Below, piece by piece: positions 18,884-29,094 of a DNA stretch of 64,000 nucleotides. The translations under genes and the position numbers were made by a program. Below the pieces are notes generated by a model that saw nothing but the letters and a program-made list of their open reading frames with translations, had not been told where the DNA came from and did no database searches. The DNA is taken from positions 179,048-243,047 of the forward strand of contig NZ_JAMXSR020000003.1 of the NCBI RefSeq assembly GCF_024124765.2, read 5' to 3'. Source of the DNA: Sphingomonas sp. H160509. GTDB lineage: Bacteria; Pseudomonadota; Alphaproteobacteria; Sphingomonadales; Sphingomonadaceae. The number at the start of each line of letters is the position of its first letter. The first letter of the stretch is position 1.

Positions 18884-20000
18884 CTATTTTATCTGATCTA
18901 TTATAGTCCAATAATGCTCGACGGCACGATCGACACTATATTCTTGAGCGCGCATCTGCCCCGCGGCACCTTGGGCAGCGATGCGATCCGGTGCCTCCAG
19001 CCCCTCGCGTATTGCGATTCCCAGCTTTTGTACGTCGTTGACCGGCACCAACGTACCCCAAGACGTGACCATTGTATCGCGCACAGCGTGCCGCGGCAGA
19101 TCGCCAAGTATCTCTGACGGGCCCGACGCGCAATTAGTGGCGATCACCGGTACGCCCAGTGCCATCGCCTCGACCAGCGCATTCGGGAAGCCTTCGCCGT
19201 TGGATGCGCTAACATAGAGGCTGGCCTGCGCCACGATGGCGAAGGGATTGGGTTGGAAGCCCTAGCAGGTGAACCCGGTCCGCAATTTCTAGCGCGGCGA
19301 TGCGCGCCTCGATCGCGGCGCGTTCCGGTCCCTCGCCCAGGATCACCAGCGGCAACGCAATGGCGGCCGCAGCATAGGCTTCGACCAACAGCATCATGTT
19401 CTTGGTCTCGGTGAGTCGCCCCATCCCGACGACGAAGCCACCCTCCACCGGTGGCGTGGCGGGCTCCAGGCCGCGCGCTATAATCGCGTCGATATCTACC
19501 GGGTTGGCGATGGCGACAATGCGATCCCGGGCCACGCCGAAATTCTCGACTAGATCGTCGGCGACCCCCTCGGACACGGCGATCACGCGATCGGCGTGCG
19601 GGTAGGTGGCACGGACGAGCAGCCGGGCGACGCGGCTGCCGGCAAGATGCGCCGTTGTGTTGACGCGCTCGCTGATAATAACGCGCCGCCCGGTCAGCCT
19701 GGCAACGATCACCGCGATGATGTTGGACCGAGTCAGGAAGCTGAGGATCAGCGCCGGCCGCTCACGCCGAACGAGCGACAGCATCGCGGACACGCCGCGC
19801 ACGAGCGATCCGGCCGTCGCCAACCGTGCCACCGGCAGCCATGCCGGCAGAGGATAGGCATCCGGGTCGTCGTCGAGCAGCGTGAGCGCGAACGGCGATG
19901 CGGCCATCCTTGCCTGCGACGCGGCTAGTAGGGTCAGCATTACCCGCTCCGCTCCGCCGCCTGCCAGCGAATTGATGAGGAAACGGACGCGCACGCTCAT
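18884..20000 (-). CDS. Glycosyltransferase family 4, one frameshift
   Basis: After correction 371 residues. RVRFLINSLAGGGAERVMLT gives the N-terminal glycine-rich loop; FVVGMGRLTETKNMMLLVEA and LPLVILGEGPERAAIEARI belong to the donor-binding domain; the EX7E motif lies in NGEGFPNALVEAMALGVPVI. It is close in plan to the enzyme at 16527-17748 (SNIIAVIVARLTGRRVIISE versus the corresponding region there), so they may be paralogues with related donors. The break is in three C at 19260-19262 of the plus strand; with one base fewer the frame reads GFQPNPFAIVAQASLYVS. The start overlaps the stop of the upstream glycosyltransferase by 4 bases, a translationally coupled pair. Confidence 0.8.
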
Positions 20001-21160
20001 CGTCCGCGGTCCGCATCTCGTACCGGCGTCAGCAACCGGTCAATAATCCCGGCGGTGCTCGCGGCGATCTTGTCCCAGTCGTAGCGTTCCCGCATCGTCG
20101 CGCCATCGACCGCGAAACTGTCACCCGACAGGCGCAGCTTGGTGGCCAGCGCTGCGATATCGCCGACCGCAAAATGGTGGGATGGCGCCAGCCCGATTTC
20201 GGTATTAGCTGGAATGTTGCTGAGCAGCGTCGGCGTATCCATCGCCAGCGCCTCCAGTGCGGCGATCGGCAGGCCTTCGTGATGCGAGGGCAGCACAAAC
20301 AATGATGCGCCTGCATAAAGCGAGCGCAGCGCCTCGTGCGGTTGAAACCCGACGAAGACTACGCGCGCGCCCGCCCGCGCGGTGAGGCGGCGGGCATAGC
20401 CGTCATCGTGATCCGCTCGACCCGCGATTACCAGCGTCCGCGAATCGCCGGAGACGGCATGAGCTTCGATCAGGTCGTCGAACCCCTTTTCCGGCACCAG
20501 ACGACCAACCCCCAGGATATACTCACCGGCCTTTAGCCCCAGTGCGGCAAGGACTGTCGGGTCTGGGGTCCGCGATGCCTGAGCAAAGGTCAGGCTGGCG
20601 CCGTTGGGAACGAAATGAATCCGGTGGGCATTGGCAGGAAAGCGTCGGCGCAGCGTCTCGGTGACATTTTCCGACACGACGATTACCTCGTGCGCGTGCT
20701 TCACGGCAATCCGTTCGGCAAGTTGCAGCACTCCCTTGGCAAAGCGGTTCCACTTGGCGCGATCATAGTCCCGGCCATGATGAGTCAGCAGGACGCGCAT
20801 GCCCAGCAACCGGGCGAGCGGCACCGCCAAGCCGGGCCCGATCGCATGCAGGTGGATTGCCGAACAGCGCCGGACGAACCGGAGGTAGCAGGTCGCCCAG
20901 ACGGTATGGACAATCGTCTCAAGATATTTGCTGCGCGGTGCCCAGATCGGCAGCAACGCAAGCTGTTGCCAGTCACGCGGTGCGGGATCGACATAGGGCG
21001 CCCGCATCGCGACATCGATATCCAATGCCTGTCGCAGCGCCTTCACGCGGGGATAGAGTTCCTCGACATGGGCCTCGACCCCGCCCATGACGCCAGGAAT
21101 GCCTCGCAGGCCCGCGATCCCGATTTTCACGCGATGAGTTCCCCGATGATCTAGCGGCAC
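19997..21160 (-). CDS. Glycosyltransferase family 4 (DUF1972-like N-terminus)
   Basis: 387 residues from the ATG at 21160; a GTG at 21130 (VKIGIAGLRGIPGVMGGVEA) with a GGGGA ribosome site about nine bases upstream is a likely better start. The N-terminal domain has GGVEAHVEELYPRV and THHGRDYDRAKWNRFAKGVL; the C-terminal domain has ILGVGRLVPEKGFDDLIEAH and the EX7E stretch HHEGLPIAALEALAMDTPTL. This matches the cytoplasmic GT4 enzymes of EPS loci annotated as rhamnosyl- or mannosyltransferase-like. It is intact and opens the minus-strand operon that continues through 18884-20000 and 17715-18857. Which step of repeat-unit assembly it performs cannot be read from sequence. Confidence 0.85.
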   Translation of the reverse strand: MPLDHRGTHRVKIGIAGLRGIPGVMGGVEAHVEELYPRVKALRQALDIDVAMRAPYVDPAPRDWQQLALLPIWAPRSKYLETIVHTVWATCYLRFVRRCSAIHLHAIGPGLAVPLARLLGMRVLLTHHGRDYDRAKWNRFAKGVLQLAERIAVKHAHEVIVVSENVTETLRRRFPANAHRIHFVPNGASLTFAQASRTPDPTVLAALGLKAGEYILGVGRLVPEKGFDDLIEAHAVSGDSRTLVIAGRADHDDGYARRLTARAGARVVFVGFQPHEALRSLYAGASLFVLPSHHEGLPIAALEALAMDTPTLLSNIPANTEIGLAPSHHFAVGDIAALATKLRLSGDSFAVDGATMRERYDWDKIAASTAGIIDRLLTPVRDADRGR

Positions 21161-22417
21161 CCAATGGCAGGCACTCTTGCGCTGTGAGCAACTAGCCGCT
21201 TGCTACGTGTCGGACAACCGTTCCTGTGGAGCGGACTATCGTAACAGCAGAGAACCAAGACCAAACACCGCCCCCAACCGGTGGCGCCCGCTATCGTGGT
21301 GATCGCAATGCGCCGGGCGGTGCCGTAATGCCATGTCTTGGGAGGCTCTTCGAAAAAGCCGCGCAGGGCAGCGTTGCAGACCTGCCGCTGAAGATCGCCG
21401 GCAGGCGATGCCCCCTGCGGCGGTAGCGTGCCCATGTCGACATCAAAAGCTATGCAGGATTGGGGCAGGGCCTGTCCGTCATTAATCTGGCGATGCGCAA
21501 GAGCAGTTTTCATAAGCGTTCAAACCTCGGCAATGTGGCACTGGTCGTAACCGTTGCAGGTTCGCCTATCGCGAAGAAACTTGCTTAATGTAGAGGTAAC
21601 CGTTGTATACCGGTCTCGATCTTCGCCTAATTTAGTTCCCGAAACCTTTAAATTGTGCCCTTATGCAACGCCGAATCATACTCGCAGGGACCTAGCGTTT
21701 GATGCAGAATTCCGGTCCTATAGTTACAGAAAATTGGGCGGAACGCCTGCTACCACACAGTCCGGCGGTACGTCCGTAGTTACCATCACATTCTAATCGA
21801 ACAAGCTGCCGTTGCCGATCAGGGTATGACGGACCACCTTGGCGACGAACACGCGCCTGCCGACAATTAGGCTGTCACTACGCAGACCACAATTGGTCTG
21901 ACCCAGCACCGGTTTGTAGGTAAATGTTGACATTGCAAACCATCCCCTCATCCCCGCATTCAGGTAGATGCTGACGAACCTACTGGTGAACGGGCAGGTC
22001 CGATCAGCATGTAGGATAAGATCTCAAACCGAACTTATACCGGCTGCGCAGCAGCTTGGACAGCGAATACAGGCCCAAGTGCTATGGCGGGCTTCTTGCG
22101 TAACCCGCCGCGCATCCGCATCCACATCCGAGTTTTAAAGTCGGGCAAAAATGCAATCGTGCAGCAAAGATCGTGCATCGACCCCGCCGTCCTGGCGGTA
22201 CAGGTCCACCGCAATACGGCTTTTAAGGCGCGACGGTGGTTGGACAAGGTATCGCTGGCGGCAATGGCTTCCCCCTTGGCCAAGTACCGGGATTAGACGG
22301 GTTGCAGCACTGCCAGCGATATGCGGCTTTGAGCTGCGTCTGCGCTTTTGCGCAAAGCGACGGTTATCATCGACAGCTTTATAGATTGAGCAATTTTACT
22401 GGTCTAAGGGTCGGACT
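21161..22417. other. 1.25-kb gap without a supported gene
   Basis: This gap separates the divergent glycosyltransferase operon (start 21160) from the polymerase gene (start 22418), so it must contain two promoters. Short frames exist on both strands (for instance a 46-codon minus frame at 21796-21936 reading MSTFTYKPVLGQTNCGLRS) but none has a recognised domain. The middle part may be a decayed gene. Confidence 0.35.
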
Positions 22418-23774
22418 ATGGAATCAGCGCAATATCTCGGGCGGGGAATGCCCATATTCGTGCTGCTGCCGATGGTCTTGCTCGGCATCGTGGCGATATT
22501 CCGCCTCAGCCGAGAGCTGCCGTCGCCGGCGGGACGCATGCTAGTGATAACGATCGGCATGCGCCCCCTGCTGTCGGCGGCCTGGGTCTTCACCTTTAGA
22601 CCCTCCCCGATCGGGCTTTCGTGGAACGCCCTGTCATCGATCGTTTTTTTAGTAGTCGGATTTATGGTGCTCCGGCGCCGAAGCATATCGCCAATGATCG
22701 TCTTGCCAATATTGCCGCTGCTTGTCGTTGGGGTTTTGAGCGGTACGCTCAACCATGCGCTGCCTGACCTTGCGACCTACGTCACCAAATTGGGCTATCT
22801 CATTGTCGTGGCATTGCTAGCAATTGAGGCATTGGAGATACATGGCGAGGGATAAGGTCATGCGCACCGTTATTCTCGCCTTGCTGTCGCCGCTTATCTT
22901 CCAGCTCGTGGGTACACTGCTGGGCGTGGTCAAGCAGAGCGAGACCGACGGCTCGGCGGCGTATATTGGTGGCTTCAATCACGAAGCTGCTTTCTCAATG
23001 TTGCTATGCGGTACATTGCTGGCGGTGTGCCTATCGCGTCATATTAACTCCAAGCTTAAGTTCGGACTCATCGTCTGGTGCTCAATCGGCATCTTTGTGG
23101 CTAATTATCGGACCTCGCTTGCCTCCATCGTACCGTTGTTGGCAATGTCCCTCTTCATAGACGGCACGCGTCGCTTCCTTCCGCGGCAGCGTGCAATCGT
23201 GGGGTCGGCACTTGTGGTACTGATTACCGCTGGAGGCCTGGCAATCGCCGTCAGCCAGGCGGAGCGCTTCAGCGACCTAGGCCTGCTTCTCGAGCGCAAC
23301 ACCAGCCTCATTAAGCCCCCCACGACGTTTACGGTCGAAGAGCGCCATATTATGAGTGGTCGCCCGATGATCTGGAGCGAATATTATTATGCGTGGGACG
23401 AGAGCACCGCGCGCCAGCATATGATCGGGTTGGGTCCAGAAACCTGGGTCGGCAAGATGAAGGTTTATGCGCATAATACGTTGGTATCGGCGCTATACGA
23501 ACTGGGTCTGGTCGGCGTTGCTTGTTACATCATCGTATGGATATGGTTTCTGAGTCTTAGCTTTATCGTCCCTATCCCCGCGCGCTGGACGTGCCTGACA
23601 GGGCACATCTCGTTCATTATCCTTAATATGGCGACCATGCCGATGTGGAATATCGAAGGGCTAATCTATTACGCCCTGCTTTGCGGTTATACGGTATATA
23701 TGGTACGCAATCGGCATCAATTAATGCGTCAATCGTACAGGCCGCGCTTCGTGCCTGTGACCGTGCGGGTCTGA
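22418..23774 (+). CDS. Wzy-type O-antigen/EPS polymerase (O-antigen ligase superfamily), one frameshift
   Basis: After correction 451 residues with about ten membrane segments. The large periplasmic loop sits near residues 290-350 (TTFTVEERHIMSGRPMIWSE, ARQHMIGLGPETW, YAHNTLVSALYELGLVG). The Arg in SGRP and the His in AHN followed by a Glu are the landmark residues of the Wzy/WaaL family (PF04932). It should polymerise the flipped repeat units at the outer face of the inner membrane. The break is in three G at 22849-22851; with two G the junction reads EIHGEDKVMRTVILALL. One base separates its stop from the GT2 start, so the two are cotranscribed. Reading it as two separate proteins is possible but would split the membrane core. 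Confidence 0.75.
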
Positions 23775-23775
23775 T

Positions 23776-24742
23776 ATGCCGCGCGTGTCCGTCCTGATCG
23801 CCGCCTATAACGCCGCTGCTTATATCGAACAGGCGCTCGACAGCGTCGTTGCACAGACGATTCCTGACTGGGAAGCGGTGGTAGCGGACGATTGTTCTAC
23901 CGACGACACCTGCGCGATCGTCGAACGCCGCTCAGCCGTTGATCCGCGCATTCGCCTGCTCCGTGCTGAGCGCAACGGCGGACCCAGCGCAGCACGCAAT
24001 CGCGCCATTGATGCCGCCTGCGGTGACTGGTTGGCTGTACTTGATGCGGACGATCGATGGCGATCCCATCGGCTTGAACGGATGCTTGCCGCGGCCCAAG
24101 CCGAAGGTGCAGTGATCGTCGCCGACAATTATATCCGCTACGACGAAGGATCGAAGCAGGAACTTGGCGCAGTGCTGCCCGTGGACGGTGGCGTGTCGTC
24201 GATCACGCCAGCGCGCTTTTTAGACAGCGAACGTCCCTTCGTCACCGTCCGTTTCGGCCTGCTCAAGCCGATCGTATCGCGCACGTTTCTGAACGCGCAT
24301 GCGATCCGCTATTCGACCGAAATTCGGTATGCGGAGGACTTCCATTTCTTCATGATGGTCTTGCTCGCCGGCGGCCGAGGCGTGCTCGTTCACGAACCGC
24401 TATATATCTACACGCTACCGCAAAGCATGACCTCGAAGACGGTCTCGGGTGGCACGCGCACAATACCCAAACACGCTGACCGGATGTGGATTGCGCAAAC
24501 ACTGCTAGCGCAACATGGCGAGACCGCCTCTTCCCAAACGCGCGCCGCTTTGCATCGCTATCGTAGAAGTATGGCAACGTTGGGAGAGGGGGCATCGCGC
24601 ACACGATTTGTGGCGCAACGGACGCAAAGGGAGCGCCTTGCTGCTCGCTGCAACCCGCCCTTTGGCTGTTCTCAGCTATGGATGGACTCTGCCCGCCACC
24701 AAACGGCTGCGAGCACGGGTCGGCCGCGGATTGCGCCGCTAG
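23776..24742 (+). CDS. Glycosyltransferase family 2, one frameshift near the C-terminus
   Basis: After correction 321 residues. The GT-A fold is plain: RVSVLIAAYNAAAYIEQALD, VVADDCSTDDT (nucleotide binding), GGPSAARNRAIDAACGDWLA, and the DxD-containing LDADDRWRSHRLERM. A region YAEDFHFFMMVLLAGGRGVL carries the ED motif expected of inverting enzymes. The frame breaks in five G at 24588-24592; with four G the tail reads GHRAHDLWRNGRKGSALLLA and ends at 24742, five bases from the convergent gene. It resembles ExoO/succinoglycan-type transferases. It directly follows the polymerase gene and probably adds one sugar of the repeat. Confidence 0.8.
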
Positions 24743-24746
24743 GGCG

Positions 24747-25874
24747 TCAAGTTTCCAGCCGTCGGTAGATCGCCTCGACCTTGGCGGCTTCTCGGTGCGG
24801 TGAAAAATCGGCAGCAATGCTCATGCGCTGATCTGGGGTTGCCACCACCGATGCCGGATTAGATGGGACGGCCAGCGCCGCATGAGCAAACGTCGCCTCA
24901 TCGGCATCGATCGGCACCAGTTGCCCCCCTCGCCATTGCCGGCCGATTTCACCGTGTCCTGCATCGTCCGTTGCCACCCAGGGTGTCCCGAGCAGCGCGG
25001 CTTCAATCGGCGTGCGCCCGAACGGTTCGCGGATCGCCGGTGCCATCAACAGGTCAAGTGCGGCGATATTGTCTTCTGCTGGCATCATAAACCCGGCAAA
25101 GATGACGCGGTCAGCGATGCCCAATGTGTCCGCCAGCGCCTTCATCTCCGGCACGTCGACGTCGCCCTTACGACCGAAGACGATGAAGCGCATGCAACTG
25201 TCGGTGAGCGCCATCACGGCCGCAGTACGCAGGAAGAATTCGGGTCGTTTACGATCCCACAGGTTTCCGACAAATCCAACTAGCGTGTCATTATTATCGA
25301 TGCCGAGCTTGGCGCACACCCGCGCACGCGCGGCATTCCGATCGAAGGCCTGTGGCACTTCGATTGGGTTGAGCACGATCTGCAATCGTGCGGGCGGTAC
25401 GAAAGACAATGGCGCACGGCATGTCTCCGACACCGCGATCACGGCATCGGCACGGCCGATTAGCAGCCGATTGGGCAGCACCATTCGATTGAGCGCATGG
25501 TGGTGGTAGACGATCTTCCCACCTAAAATTTTGGCGACGATTCCAAACGTCTGGATGTCAACAATATCATTGGCATGAACGATACACCGACCGATCTGTC
25601 GCATGATCGCCAATCGTGAGGGGAAGCGACGCAATGTATGGATTGGGCTACGACGTTGTCTTAGCGACGCGCGCGATTTGGCCATCTCACCGGTATCGAC
25701 CACCTCTATGCCTAGTCGCTGCGCTTCATTGGCGATCGGCGTGCCGCTAGCGCATAGGAATATACAGCGTCGATGAAAATCCTTTTGCAGGGCAACAGCA
25801 AGTTCATACGTCGCGACATGACTGCCGCCGATATCGTAGCTGGAGAATGGAAACACGATCGGTGAATGCGGCAC
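24747..25874 (-). CDS. Glycosyltransferase family 4
   Basis: 375 residues, intact. The N-terminal domain has PFSSYDIGGSHVATYELAVA and an acceptor-side VYHHHALNRMVLPNRLLIG. The C-terminal domain has VGFVGNLWDRKRPEFFLRTA, FIVFGRKGD, and an EX7E variant in REPFGRTPIEAALLGTPWVA. The EPFGR-TPIEA form differs from the other GT4 enzymes of the window, so it likely uses a different donor. It is convergent with the GT2 gene and divergent from the beta-helix protein at 26073 across about 200 bases, which should hold promoters for both. Confidence 0.85.
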   Translation of the reverse strand: MPHSPIVFPFSSYDIGGSHVATYELAVALQKDFHRRCIFLCASGTPIANEAQRLGIEVVDTGEMAKSRASLRQRRSPIHTLRRFPSRLAIMRQIGRCIVHANDIVDIQTFGIVAKILGGKIVYHHHALNRMVLPNRLLIGRADAVIAVSETCRAPLSFVPPARLQIVLNPIEVPQAFDRNAARARVCAKLGIDNNDTLVGFVGNLWDRKRPEFFLRTAAVMALTDSCMRFIVFGRKGDVDVPEMKALADTLGIADRVIFAGFMMPAEDNIAALDLLMAPAIREPFGRTPIEAALLGTPWVATDDAGHGEIGRQWRGGQLVPIDADEATFAHAALAVPSNPASVVATPDQRMSIAADFSPHREAAKVEAIYRRLET

Positions 25875-26072
25875 GATACCGTTCCTTAATAGTCATACAG
25901 GGCATTCCGCGCTGTGGCGCCGCCGTCAACTCCCCCGACATCATACTTTTTGAGAATGAAGGGTTAATCGCCCTTTGACCGGTTTTGCGAACCGAATCGA
26001 TGCTCTCTCGCGACTAAACATTCGTGAGCTCGGAATGCCCGAGAACAGCACCCTCCTTACGGAACTCGCGAC

Positions 26073-28127
26073 ATGCCCAATTTTTACATCAGCCCGACCG
26101 GGTCGGGGAACAAGAGCGGATCCGATTGGGCGAACACCGCCGCCCTTACCAGTATGGATGGTGCCATTCGCAAGGCAGGGTCCGGCGGTACCGTGCTCCT
26201 GGCGGCCGATCTTGGAAGCTACAAGATGACCAACAGCGTAAATATTTGGAGCGGGGCTAGCTTCGCTGACGCCGTGACAATCAAGGGCGTCAACAGCAAA
26301 ACCGGCGCCGATCAGGAAGCGGTGATCGAAGGAACTCGGCCTGCAACCTATGCGATCGGAAACGCTAGCGGTAACGAGCTGTTCAAATTCCAGAAAGGCG
26401 CAGGCAACCTTACCTTTGAACATCTCCAGGTAAACAATACCGCAACAGCCTTCCGGGCTGCGGGCGATGTTGCCAACATCACGATCGAGCATGTCGATGC
26501 AGACAATGTCGCACACTTCTTCCAGACCTATATCGGGTCAGGCAACAAAAGCGCTAGTGTAACCAACCTGGCACTCCGCGATATCGATGTAGAAGGTTTT
26601 TCCAAGGGCTTGATCGAGATCGGCTACAATAGCAGCAATGTGCTGATCCAAGACGTACGCGCAGATAGCGAGCGGCAGGATGGCGATGAATTCGCCATGG
26701 GCGTGCATATTACCGGTACTACGCATGATATCGTTCTGCGCCGCGTAACAATGGAAAACGCGACGGACACGACTGGTGGCAAATATTGGAATGGCGATGG
26801 TTTCGCGACCGAAAAGGGTGTCTACAACGTTCTGTTTGAAGACACTATTGCGCGCGGCAACACGGACGCCGGCTACGATCTCAAATCGAAGTCTACGACA
26901 CTAGTTCGAACTCTAGCCGAAGATAATAGCCGAAACTATCGTATCTGGGGCGATACGACGATGATCGACGTCGTCGGTCTCAACCCTGACAAGCGTGGTG
27001 GACCGCTTAACGGACAAAATCAGATACACATCATAAAGGGTGCGTCGCTGACGATTGAAGGAGGCTATTTTGCCGATGCAGGTTCAGGAACGCGAGTGTT
27101 CCTGAACGAAGGCGGCAGTGTGACGATTAGCGACGTCCAGGTCGTAAGGGCTGCGACCGGCGCACTGAAGACTGGCACGATCGGTGGACTGACCGACGCC
27201 ATGGTCACGCTAGTTGATGCGGTCGGTAAAAATTCGGCCGGTCTGCTACCCACGGATCCCCTGATCGCAGCCCCAGTCGTTACGGGTCCGAATGTTACAG
27301 CTCCCGTAACTTCCATCCCGGTAACAGTGGTCCCTGTCGTTACATTGCCTGTACTACAATCGCCGGCATCGGGACCGGGCACCAGTCCTGCTTCGCTGCC
27401 GTCAGGGCAGACCGATGCTCCCGCTACTACGATTCCCGCGGTGTCCAAGTTTGCTGGTACCGCTGCGGCGGACGTTTTTAACGGTACGACAGGCCATGAC
27501 CAGTTCCGCTTTGACCAAACTGTTAACCGCGGTGCGGACAAAATTGTCGGATTCGATACCGACGATATTCTAGTCATGAAAACGGCGCTGGCGGATGGGA
27601 ACGGTGACGGGATCATAACCTTTGGCCGCAACGGCCTACTCGATTTGGGCGCAGGGGGTGGGACGCTTAAACTCGACCTAGCCAAAGGGTTACGTCTTCT
27701 TGGTCAAACCGATGACGGCTTCGTCTATGGCAATGCCGCAGTTCGCCCCAACAAGTCGGTGGAGGGCAAGCTTACTACCGCTGACACATTAACCGGCGAC
27801 GCGAAAGACAAGGCCACCAATGCCTTTTTCTTTGACACCGACCTCAATCTCGATCTTGGAAAAGATAAAATTGTCAATTTCGGCAGTAAGGACTTTATCA
27901 TATCGACTAGCAAGCTCGCTGAGAATGGTACGTCGACCATTAGCACTCATGACGGGGTCTTCAGCTTCCATGATGGGCTTGATCTCGGCACTGTAGGCGT
28001 AACTGATTTGAGCGGTCGAGCCGTCACGGCGCTGGAGTTCGATGGCGAACAGACATCCGGCGGAACGCATTATTACGTTTACAGCTTGGTGGGCAGCACG
28101 ACTGCGATGCCCGTAATAGGTGGCTAA
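26073..28127 (+). CDS. Secreted beta-helix protein with duplicated C-terminal module
   Basis: 684 residues, intact. No Sec signal is present (MPNFYISPTGSGNKSGSDWA). Residues 1-360 are a right-handed parallel beta-helix of the pectate-lyase-like kind (FKFQKGAGNLTFEHLQVNN, HGT-type turns, DGDEFAMGVHITGTTHDIVL), as in polysaccharide lyases or epimerases. A Pro/Thr/Val linker at about 395-455 follows. The last 220 residues hold a two-part module: DKIVGFDTDDILVM with DGNGDGIITFG, then AFFFDTDLNLDLGKDKIVNF, ending HYYVYSLVGS. Three other proteins in the window share this module. Absence of a signal peptide and the nearby TolC/HlyD/ABC genes suggest type I secretion. It could modify or bind the EPS; catalytic residues were not identified. 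Confidence 0.7.
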   Translation: MPNFYISPTGSGNKSGSDWANTAALTSMDGAIRKAGSGGTVLLAADLGSYKMTNSVNIWSGASFADAVTIKGVNSKTGADQEAVIEGTRPATYAIGNASGNELFKFQKGAGNLTFEHLQVNNTATAFRAAGDVANITIEHVDADNVAHFFQTYIGSGNKSASVTNLALRDIDVEGFSKGLIEIGYNSSNVLIQDVRADSERQDGDEFAMGVHITGTTHDIVLRRVTMENATDTTGGKYWNGDGFATEKGVYNVLFEDTIARGNTDAGYDLKSKSTTLVRTLAEDNSRNYRIWGDTTMIDVVGLNPDKRGGPLNGQNQIHIIKGASLTIEGGYFADAGSGTRVFLNEGGSVTISDVQVVRAATGALKTGTIGGLTDAMVTLVDAVGKNSAGLLPTDPLIAAPVVTGPNVTAPVTSIPVTVVPVVTLPVLQSPASGPGTSPASLPSGQTDAPATTIPAVSKFAGTAAADVFNGTTGHDQFRFDQTVNRGADKIVGFDTDDILVMKTALADGNGDGIITFGRNGLLDLGAGGGTLKLDLAKGLRLLGQTDDGFVYGNAAVRPNKSVEGKLTTADTLTGDAKDKATNAFFFDTDLNLDLGKDKIVNFGSKDFIISTSKLAENGTSTISTHDGVFSFHDGLDLGTVGVTDLSGRAVTALEFDGEQTSGGTHYYVYSLVGSTTAMPVIGG

Positions 28128-28155
28128 ATCGAGTACTGTTTTAATTTAATTTACG

Positions 28156-28186
28156 ACGGCGTCGCTTTCTGGAAGCGACGCCGTTT
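28156..28186 (+). terminator. Strong intrinsic terminator
   Basis: Twelve-base arms ACGGCGTCGCTT and AAGCGACGCCGT enclose a TCTGG loop and are followed by TT. It lies 28 bases after the stop of the beta-helix gene. Confidence 0.75.
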
Positions 28187-28339
28187 CCAAGCTTATTGTT
28201 AACTTAGGTTCCGGGCCTATTAATCTAAAATGACGATCTGGTTCAGGTTGCATGCGGGGGGCTGATAGCAAGCGACTTGTACTAGCTGTTGGTGAACAGA
28301 TCGAACGGTTCGCGCCGTATTCTCCAAGACCCCGACTCA

Positions 28340-28965
28340 TAATTCGAGTTTAGCAATACGGCGCGTCATTCGCTGCTGGACGAAATAACCAATTACGCTT
28401 CGGATGACGCGATGGAGACTTCCCAGTCCTTGGCTAGGCGCCGGCATCGGTTGAGCCACGCCAGGGTACGTTCGACGACCCAGCGCCGTGGCAGAATAAT
28501 GAAGCCCGTCAGGTTGGATCGTCTGATGATTTCGACCGTCAGCCGATCAATGTGCGCGACCCCATCCTACCAACACCGCGTTGATGACAACGAGCAGGCC
28601 GTTGTCGCGCATACGGTAGAAATGGTACTGCACCGTCGTGAAGGGCGGGAAGTCCTTGGGCAGTTGCGCCCATTGGCACCCCGTCGATGCGATATACTGG
28701 ATCGCGTTCCACAGGGTCCGCGCCTTGTGTTGCGTGGGCGTCCAACCCTGGAGGTTCGCCTCAATAGCGGCCGGATGACAGCCCATTCCTCATCGGTGCA
28801 GTCGCTTGCATAGCGCAGCCCGCTTCTGTCATGCTCGCGCCGAGCGGTTTCAGTCCAGCTCATGTGATCCTCGTGGTCTTCGCAATCCCAGTGAATCACA
28901 AGGTACTGAAATCGCTCAACTCAATTTTCGGTCGGGCTCTAAAGAGTCATGGCAAATCCGCAGGT
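28340..28965 (-). pseudogene. IS5-family transposase, internally deleted
   Basis: The minus strand reads MSWTETARREHDRSGLRYAS, DCTDEEWAVIRPLL, then in another frame WDAIQYIASTGCQWAQLPKD and FPPFTTVQYHFYRMRDNGLL, and then jumps to IDRLTVEIIRRSNLTGFIIL with PRRWVVERTLAWLNRCRRLA. The segment with the first catalytic Asp residues is missing. The outer end GAGCCCGACCGAAAATTGAG (at about 28920-28940) is shared with the diverged copy at 62200-63062. It is therefore a deletion derivative of an IS5 element, inactive on its own. Confidence 0.7.
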
Positions 28966-29094
28966 CGAAAGCGGCAAGTGTTGAGCGGTTATCTTTGTAG
29001 ATTGTGACGGGTTGCGCTGGCCAATGAGCTTGGAAAGTGCGGCCCTACGAAACACTCCAACCGGCAGGAACGATAGGGTGAAAGGCCGCATTCC

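Noticed and set aside
21796..21936. 46-codon minus-strand frame (MSTFTYKPVLGQTNCGLRS...)
   Set aside because: Protein-like composition but no family, no clear ribosome site and no partner gene; may be a gene tail but cannot be supported.
22418..23774. Two separate small membrane proteins instead of one polymerase
   Set aside because: The first frame ends just after a membrane helix without a normal tail, the second lacks a ribosome site, and joined they have the length and helix pattern of the Wzy/WaaL family.
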